From: Bacteroidales bacterium
GTDB taxonomy: Bacteria; Bacteroidota; Bacteroidia; Bacteroidales; Marinilabiliaceae
DNA: 35,476 nucleotides
Direction: 5' to 3'
NCBI GenBank assembly: GCA_024401395.1
Contig: JAKSLD010000029.1
Location: 1 to 35,476 of the forward strand
How positions within the stretch are numbered: the stretch's first letter is position 1; each line of letters starts with the position of its first letter. The translations under genes were made by a program, and so were the position numbers. The notes below the pieces were generated by a model, which was not told where the DNA came from, ran no database searches, and worked only from the letters and a program-made list of their open reading frames with translations. Of this stretch, positions 30,385-35,476 are shown piece by piece.

Positions 30385-32202
30385 TTATTTCAAAGCCTTG
30401 ATACGTGTATCAATAAGCTTCATATGCGACTTGAGCTTGTCAACTGTCTTCTGCGCTTTATCAACATTCTTCTGGATGTCTCGCAAAATCTTGTTGTCAG
30501 CATTTGCAAAGAAACCGGCATTGTTCTGAACTTGAACAAGGTCTGCCTCTGCCTTCTTGAGCTGATTGTACAATTTCTCTCGCTCACGGTACAATGAATC
30601 TAAGGCCTTAGGGTCTTGTGACAAGGTATCTAGTCTGAGCTCGAATGTCTTCAACTCTCTTGCATCTGCATCTAGGTGCAGCTTGTCGAAGTGCTGGTCT
30701 ATAAGCTTTGTAAACTCTTTGTTGATAGCATCTTTCTCTTTTGCTGATACAAATCCTATCTCCGACCATCTTGTCTGATACTCCTTGATGAGCTTCAAAT
30801 GCTCTTTCTCGTCTTCTGGAATTGCAGCGGCTTTCAACTCTTCTATGAGAGCCTGCTTCTTCACCAGATTTTCAGCATATTGCGACTCCTGACCACTGGC
30901 GTGCTGTGCCTTGCTCTCGAAGAACTTGTCACAGGCAGCACGGAATCTCTTCCAGATATCGTCTGAATGCTTTCTTGGAACAGATCCGATTGTCTTCCAC
31001 TCTTTCTGGAGCGCCTTGAGAACGTCTGCTGTAGCATTCCAATCTGTACTGTCTTGTACCTCTTCTGCTTTCTTGCAGAGCTCTATCTTTTTCTTGTAGT
31101 TGCCTTCAAGAATGGCATCCTGCGCCTTGAAGAACTCTCTGCGCTTGCGATATACGCTGTCGCAAAGCTGACGATATTTCGCAAATATCTCTTCGCTTAC
31201 TGATTTTGGCGCAAATCCTGCCTTGCGCCATCTCTCTTGAATGTCACGTAACTTATTGAGCGCCAAGTCACAATTCCTGTTCGAATCGTATGGACCTGCA
31301 ACAAGTTCCTCTAGTTCTTGACAGAGCGCCTGCTTTACAGCATAATTCTCTTGCTCATTGCTCTTGAGCGTATCTACATGCTGATGGAACTGATCTGTAA
31401 TCTTTTTCTTGATGGCCGAGAATTTCTCCCAGACTGCCTCATTCTGGTCCTTTGCTACAGGACCTGTCTCTTTCCAGCGAGCAAAGAGATCCTGGATAGT
31501 ATGGAATGCCTTGGTATGATTCTGCTCAGAAAGCAACGCCTCTGCTTGGGCAATAATATCTTCCTTCGCCTTGAGGTTTTTCTTCTGGTCAAGCTCTCGC
31601 ATGTCTCGATCAAGCTTCACTTGCTCATAATACTTGTCAAGCAGACGCTTGTACTGGGTATTGATTTCAAGCGCATTCTCTTGTGGCACCGAACCTGTCT
31701 CTTTCCATTGCTTCTGCCAGTCTCGACACTCAGCAAACTTGTGAACAGCCTCGCCCGACTCAACTAGACGTGAGAACTGCTCCAATATATTCTGTTTTAC
31801 AAGAAGATTCTGCTCTCGCTCTTTGGCTGCCGCAGCGTATGCCTCCTTGCTTGCTTGATTTATCTCATTCGCCAAAGCGTTGATTTCACGCTCTGTATCT
31901 CCCTCATCAAAAGTGAAATCTTCTTCGTTTCCACCTTCGCTGAGAAACATTGCCTTTTGCTCTTCCTCGAGTTCTTTGTTGATCTCCTGAAGTTTAGCCT
32001 TGATAGACTTCGCAAACTTGGCAGCTGTACCAATTGTTTGCTCTGATTTTACTGTCTTGAGAGCCTCTAGAAGCTCTTCTTTCGACATGTTGTCTATAAC
32101 TGGCAACTCAACTACTACTTTCTGTGTAGCCTCAGCAGCATTCGCTGCCTCTTGTGCCGTGGCATTGTACACGCCGAGTTCATTAATCTTGTTCTCTTCC
32201 AT
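30385..32202 (-). CDS. DUF349-repeat protein
   Basis: A 605-residue, almost wholly helical and charged protein. At least five DUF349 units are visible, each with a W..(T/I)G.(V/A)P core: DWQKQWKETGSVPQENALEI, LFARWKETGPVAKDQNEAVW, IQERWRKAGFAPKSVSEEIF, LQKEWKTIGSVPRKHSDDIW and YQTRWSEIGFVSAKEKDAIN. The acidic N-terminus (~1-120) and a coiled C-terminus (LYNQLKKAEADLVQVQNNAG) bracket them. The domain is widespread in Bacteroidetes; no biochemical function is established to my knowledge. It begins 20 bp after purT and is probably co-transcribed with it. Confidence 0.9.
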   Translation of the reverse strand: MEENKINELGVYNATAQEAANAAEATQKVVVELPVIDNMSKEELLEALKTVKSEQTIGTAAKFAKSIKAKLQEINKELEEEQKAMFLSEGGNEEDFTFDEGDTEREINALANEINQASKEAYAAAAKEREQNLLVKQNILEQFSRLVESGEAVHKFAECRDWQKQWKETGSVPQENALEINTQYKRLLDKYYEQVKLDRDMRELDQKKNLKAKEDIIAQAEALLSEQNHTKAFHTIQDLFARWKETGPVAKDQNEAVWEKFSAIKKKITDQFHQHVDTLKSNEQENYAVKQALCQELEELVAGPYDSNRNCDLALNKLRDIQERWRKAGFAPKSVSEEIFAKYRQLCDSVYRKRREFFKAQDAILEGNYKKKIELCKKAEEVQDSTDWNATADVLKALQKEWKTIGSVPRKHSDDIWKRFRAACDKFFESKAQHASGQESQYAENLVKKQALIEELKAAAIPEDEKEHLKLIKEYQTRWSEIGFVSAKEKDAINKEFTKLIDQHFDKLHLDADARELKTFELRLDTLSQDPKALDSLYREREKLYNQLKKAEADLVQVQNNAGFFANADNKILRDIQKNVDKAQKTVDKLKSHMKLIDTRIKALK

Positions 32203-32222
32203 AGTAAAGAGTATTTTATTGA

Positions 32223-33392
32223 TTATCCTTTCTTAACTACTGTGATGCGGTCTGCTAGCATACGCGCTCTCTCCTTGATGACTGCTGGATCTGTACCCTC
32301 TTTGTCCCAAGCTACCACAACACACATTCTTCGGTTTACCCTAGCCTCTTGCTTGCCGAATATCCTTACGTCACAGTTTGGCTCACATAGCACATTCTCA
32401 ACACCTGTATAATCTGGTCCCATGAATGCCTCCTTGGCCAATACTACAGCACTGGCTCCTGGACGGATAAACTCTATAGAGGAAATAGGCAACCCAAGCA
32501 CAGCACGTGCATGAAGCTCAAACTCATTGAGGTTCTGCGTGCCTCCAAGTGTTACCATACCCGTATCATGTGGTCTAGGTGAAAGCTCCGAGAATACTAC
32601 CCCATCCTCACAAATGAAGAACTCTACGCCAAAGATTCCCGCACCTCCAAGTGCCTTGGTCACCTTGTCTGCCATCTCTTGCGCTTGCTTTACAAACTCA
32701 TCAGAAATAGCAGCTGGCTGCCAGCTTTCCTGATAATCTCCTCGCTCTTGATGATGCGAAATAGGCTTGCAGAAAAGCGTAGGACCATTCTTCTGCGTGA
32801 CTGTCAAAAGAGTAATCTCACTCTTGAATGGAACGAATGCCTCCACGATAACTTCTGTCGAATCTCCACGACCTTTAGCCGCAGCAGCCCATGCAGCATC
32901 TACATCTTCTGCTTTCTTTACATACGACTGTCCCTTACCTGATGAAGACATCAATGGCTTAACAACACATGGTATCCCTATCTCCTTGATTGCTTCTCGC
33001 ATCTCTTCCAATGAAGAGGCATAACGATACTTCGCCGTACGCAATCCTAACTCTTTCGCAGCAAGATCTCGTATTGCTCGTCGGTTCATCGTATAATTAG
33101 CAGCCTTAGCCGATGGAACTACCTGATACCCTTGCTTCTCGTACTCGTAAAAACGCTCTGTACGAATAGCCTCAATCTCTGGCACAATCACATCTGGCTT
33201 ATGCTTAGCCACAATAGCATCGAGTTGCTCACCGTTGAGCATGTCAATAACTTCATACTCATCGGCAACCTGGTGTGCAGGCGCTCCCTTGTAGTTGTCT
33301 ACAGCAACGACATATTGTCCTAATCTCTTCGCCGCAATGACAAACTCTTTGCCAAGCTCACCTGAACCCAAAAGGAGAATTTTCTTAATCAT
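32223..33392 (-). CDS. purT: Phosphoribosylglycinamide formyltransferase 2 (formate-dependent)
   Basis: A 389-residue ATP-grasp enzyme that makes formyl-GAR from GAR, formate and ATP in purine synthesis, without folate. Visible marks are the N-terminal nucleotide-binding loop [20 protein letters not shown], the PurT-type [14 protein letters not shown], the ATP-grasp loop [12 protein letters not shown], and the catalytic Mg-binding stretch [20 protein letters not shown] then PHDTGMVTL. Length matches the family. It is driven by a TAnnTTTG promoter just upstream, and the DUF349 gene follows. Confidence 0.95.
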   Translation of the reverse strand: MIKKILLLGSGELGKEFVIAAKRLGQYVVAVDNYKGAPAHQVADEYEVIDMLNGEQLDAIVAKHKPDVIVPEIEAIRTERFYEYEKQGYQVVPSAKAANYTMNRRAIRDLAAKELGLRTAKYRYASSLEEMREAIKEIGIPCVVKPLMSSSGKGQSYVKKAEDVDAAWAAAAKGRGDSTEVIVEAFVPFKSEITLLTVTQKNGPTLFCKPISHHQERGDYQESWQPAAISDEFVKQAQEMADKVTKALGGAGIFGVEFFICEDGVVFSELSPRPHDTGMVTLGGTQNLNEFELHARAVLGLPISSIEFIRPGASAVVLAKEAFMGPDYTGVENVLCEPNCDVRIFGKQEARVNRRMCVVVAWDKEGTDPAVIKERARMLADRITVVKKG

Positions 33393-33420
33393 GATTCTTT
33401 TATGTTATAACCATTGTGTG

Positions 33421-33428
33421 CAAATATA
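33421..33428 (-). promoter_or_regulatory. -7 promoter element of purT
   Basis: The minus strand reads TATATTTG, matching TAnnTTTG, 28 nt before the start codon. A TTGG word lies upstream near 33440. Confidence 0.55.
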
Positions 33429-33508
33429 GAGAAACTTTTCCAATAAAATAAACCGTAATCGACCGAATTTTACAAATAATTTATGAATTTCCAATAGCCA
33501 TATAAAAA

Positions 33509-33544
33509 ACTATCGTTTCCTCTTTCTACAGGGGAAACGATAGT
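33509..33544 (-). terminator. Terminator after the lipoprotein genes
   Basis: ACTATCGTTTCC (33509-33520) and GGAAACGATAGT (33533-33544) pair perfectly over 12 bp with a 12-nt loop, followed on the minus strand by TTTTTTATAT. It ends the lipoprotein operon. Confidence 0.88.
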
Positions 33545-33575
33545 CTTATTTTTTATTCAAATCTATGCCGAATCT

Positions 33576-34307
33576 CTACTGATTAACCTCTACCATAGAT
33601 TTCATGTCTATCAGTTCTTTGACTGTTATCTCTTTAACTCCTCTTGGACGGTCAAAGTCTATATTTGTACTCTTCTTCTCTTTTAACTTGCTGATCATCA
33701 GCATGACGCTCTTGTCATCGTCATTGTGCATCTTCATCGCTGTTATAATTCCCGGAACCGTAAACTGTGGCAAACCTGCTATGGTGTAGTCCACACCTTC
33801 TAGTGGCACATAGAATATCTCTATGTTTCCAGGGTGCGCTGGTAAGTTGCTGGCTGTCTTGTCATAATCAACTGTTACTACCATCGATTTGGATTCGTAA
33901 CCCATCACATTTACCATCGAGTCGCTGTGCTCCACAAGAACCCTGCCGTTGTAGGCAGCTATGCTGTCTTGCAACACTAGCCTGTGGACAGGTATCAGCA
34001 CTCTGTCGTCTGGCAACTGAATATCCACATAGCTGTCCGCTGGGGTAAACACCATATTCACGTTGAGCATACCAAAGCCACATGACGCATTGAGCTTTAT
34101 GCCTTCTTTGTTGTATTCTCCAGAAATCTTGCGAGGAAGGAATTGCCCAACTAAAAAATTGTCAAATATGTCCTTGGAGTAGGATATCTCATATTCCACC
34201 TCACCCGCCATTGGGGGCGTCTTCACTTCGCCTTTCTTCTCTTGAACGCACGATGCGATAGCAAAAGGAAGTAAAATGCAACCTATGAACTTAATCCAAT
34301 TATTCAT
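33576..34307 (-). CDS. Hypothetical lipoprotein
   Basis: A 243-residue protein with a lipoprotein signal peptide (IGCILLPFAIASC, Cys20 acylated) followed by a charged linker (VQEKKGEVKTPPMA). The rest is mostly beta strand, beginning GEVEYEISYSKDIFDNFLVG with later SGEYNKEGIKLNASCGFGML. The start faintly recalls DUF4412/GLPGLI-type proteins, but I would not assign it. It comes 51 bp after the META-domain lipoprotein gene and ends in a shared terminator, so the two probably form an operon. Envelope location is supported; the function is unknown. Confidence 0.7.
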   Translation of the reverse strand: MNNWIKFIGCILLPFAIASCVQEKKGEVKTPPMAGEVEYEISYSKDIFDNFLVGQFLPRKISGEYNKEGIKLNASCGFGMLNVNMVFTPADSYVDIQLPDDRVLIPVHRLVLQDSIAAYNGRVLVEHSDSMVNVMGYESKSMVVTVDYDKTASNLPAHPGNIEIFYVPLEGVDYTIAGLPQFTVPGIITAMKMHNDDDKSVMLMISKLKEKKSTNIDFDRPRGVKEITVKELIDMKSMVEVNQ

Positions 34308-34358
34308 ACAAGTACCTTATTACTCCCTATTATACTACCCAAAAGCCGATTTTGTTAC

Positions 34359-35177
34359 CTATCTTTCTATAACAAATAGTGTATGTCCTAAAGAATCTGT
34401 AAAATGAACTCGACCTGCACTGTCTTCTTTCCATGCCGATGTGTTGTTCAAGGCTTTCATCAACAGGCTCTCTCGCTCGTTTTGCTCGTCATCCCCTAGC
34501 GCGCCTGTGCTGGCAATAACGGGGAACGAAACGCCATGAGCTCCCTTCAGAAGCATTGTACCGCCAAATGAATTGCGACCAGTATGTCCGTTCACTGATT
34601 CTGAAGCTGGATCTACAATAAAAGGAAGTGTGACGTCTGTAACTAGGGTATCTTGACCTACTGAATATATCACCCACTCTCCTCTGAGAAGCATCATGGC
34701 GTCTACTGATGTGTTGTCACCCAACTTCACTGCTTCTATCAATATCTTGCCTTTGTCGTCTTTCATCTGCAAAACTACGTCCTTGCCCCCAGAAGCATCT
34801 TCCGCCGACTTAGTGGCAAGAGTGTACTTACGCACTTTTTCTAATGCTTGTAGCGTAGCATTCTCTACCTCCATGTTCCGACATAGCTTCTTCGTGGATC
34901 CAATACCTTCAAATTTTATGGTACCCTTACCGTCAAAATCAACCTTGACAGTAGAATGCATGCTATTGCAACCTAGCGTGCCTTGAACACCACCATTTCC
35001 ATCAATAGTGATGATAGGCTCCTCATCAGAATTCGTTATCTCATTGTCATCCACAGAGACAACAATCCATGTGCCGGTAACCGAGTCTAAATCTCCTTTT
35101 GCTGCCCCTTGATCGCACGACTGCATCGTCAATCCACACACTCCGGCGACAGCTAATGTCTTCATAATAGTCTTCAT
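34359..35177 (-). CDS. META-domain lipoprotein (HslJ-like)
   Basis: A 272-residue protein with a signal peptide ending TMQSC (Cys20 or 21 acylated, depending on which Met is used; a second Met is five codons in). The first META domain (~30-160) shows VTGTWIVVSVDDNEI and the hallmark GTLGCNSMHS. A second, degenerate META-like domain follows (LLRGEWVIYSVGQDTLV, NGHTGRNSFGGTMLL). META domains occur in heat-shock-type HslJ and other envelope proteins; no enzymatic role is known. The upstream gap 35178-35392 is AT-rich and shows no clear promoter element. Confidence 0.85.
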   Translation of the reverse strand: MKTIMKTLAVAGVCGLTMQSCDQGAAKGDLDSVTGTWIVVSVDDNEITNSDEEPIITIDGNGGVQGTLGCNSMHSTVKVDFDGKGTIKFEGIGSTKKLCRNMEVENATLQALEKVRKYTLATKSAEDASGGKDVVLQMKDDKGKILIEAVKLGDNTSVDAMMLLRGEWVIYSVGQDTLVTDVTLPFIVDPASESVNGHTGRNSFGGTMLLKGAHGVSFPVIASTGALGDDEQNERESLLMKALNNTSAWKEDSAGRVHFTDSLGHTLFVIER

Positions 35178-35392
35178 CGCATTTTTTCTTTATTAGTTGG
35201 TACTAGTTTTTTGGTCTTGTAATGGTTAACTCTTCTAACGGTTGACTTAAATTATGTAAAAAATCGTAAATGTATTTAACACCCTATACGTACTCATTTC
35301 GCACATTGTTGCAAAACCTCACAGAAACAATACAAACACCCGTAATTGCATATCCAACACCAACCAAACATCTGCAAAAAGCCTAAAAACAA

Positions 35393-35424
35393 AGAGCCTC
35401 GATTCATTTCTGAACCGAGGCTCT
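35393..35424 (-). terminator. Terminator of the tRNA-Asp gene
   Basis: On the minus strand AGAGCCTCG and CGAGGCTCT pair over 9 bp with a 14-nt loop, followed by TTTGTTTTT. It begins two bases past the tRNA 3' end. Confidence 0.85.
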
Positions 35425-35426
35425 TG

Positions 35427-35476
35427 CGGTATGGACGGGACTCGAACCCGCGACCCCATGCGTGACAGGCATGTAT
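35427..35476 (-). tRNA. tRNA-Asp (anticodon GTC), 5' part cut by window edge
   Basis: Read on the minus strand, the anticodon arm is CATGC-CTGTCAC-GCATG with anticodon GTC (35464-35466). The T arm GCGGG-TTCGAGT-CCCGT and acceptor strand CCATACC follow, then discriminator G, as expected for tRNA-Asp. CCA is not encoded. The D arm and 5' acceptor strand lie beyond the window. Confidence 0.92.

Overview
The window looks like a chromosomal segment of a Bacteroidales bacterium, possibly Prevotellaceae-like. The evidence is a type IX secretion sorting domain, a Bacteroidetes-style YD-repeat (RHS) protein with a Sec signal peptide, PurT, FloA, DUF349 and META-domain proteins, and several promoters with the phylum's TAnnTTTG -7 element. 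Species cannot be fixed from the sequence alone. The left third (about 1-10.2 kb) is accessory DNA. The rest is mostly housekeeping genes, several with very biased codon use (GCT, CTC, CGC/CGT).

Left region (1-10.2 kb, almost all on the minus strand): a two-gene cassette of small exported proteins (positions 2-789) and an RHS-toxin cassette (1197-5044) each lie behind a copy of the same ~292-bp leader (857-1148 and 5111-5402). The leader carries conserved hairpins, one with a compensatory base-pair change. The RHS protein ends in an NlpC/P60-like peptidase domain. It overlaps a downstream lipoprotein gene that is a good immunity candidate. Next comes a tightly overlapping three-gene operon: D12-class adenine DNA methyltransferase, then an ATPase with a ~205-residue unrecognised N-terminal region, then a PtuB-type HNH nuclease. 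This resembles a Septu (PtuAB) system with an added methyltransferase. It is flanked by two decayed copies of the same short segment of the RHS gene, which suggests how the cassette came to be there. An orphan, very basic 167-residue protein closes the region.

Middle region (10.2-23.2 kb): a membrane-anchored OmpA-domain protein, an EI24/CysZ-like membrane protein, and an RsuA/RluB-type pseudouridine synthase with a 325-residue repetitive disordered extension. These are followed by a CobW/ZNG-type GTPase with a His/Asp-rich metal-binding insert, FloA, XerD, ValS, and an ECF sigma / single-TM protein / secreted His-rich Spy-like protein operon. Intergenic spaces hold strong terminators, a ~100-nt nested hairpin flanked by direct repeats, a dispersed ~38-bp repeat and an 18-bp minisatellite.

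Right region (23.3-35.5 kb, minus strand): a hemerythrin-LuxR regulator with a palindrome just upstream, a THUMP-like SAM methyltransferase, a candidate small RNA, HtpG, and an operon of LytTR response regulator, thioredoxin-like protein with a WCPYS site and TauE/SafE permease. PurT with a DUF349 protein, two lipoproteins and a tRNA-Asp cut by the window edge complete it.
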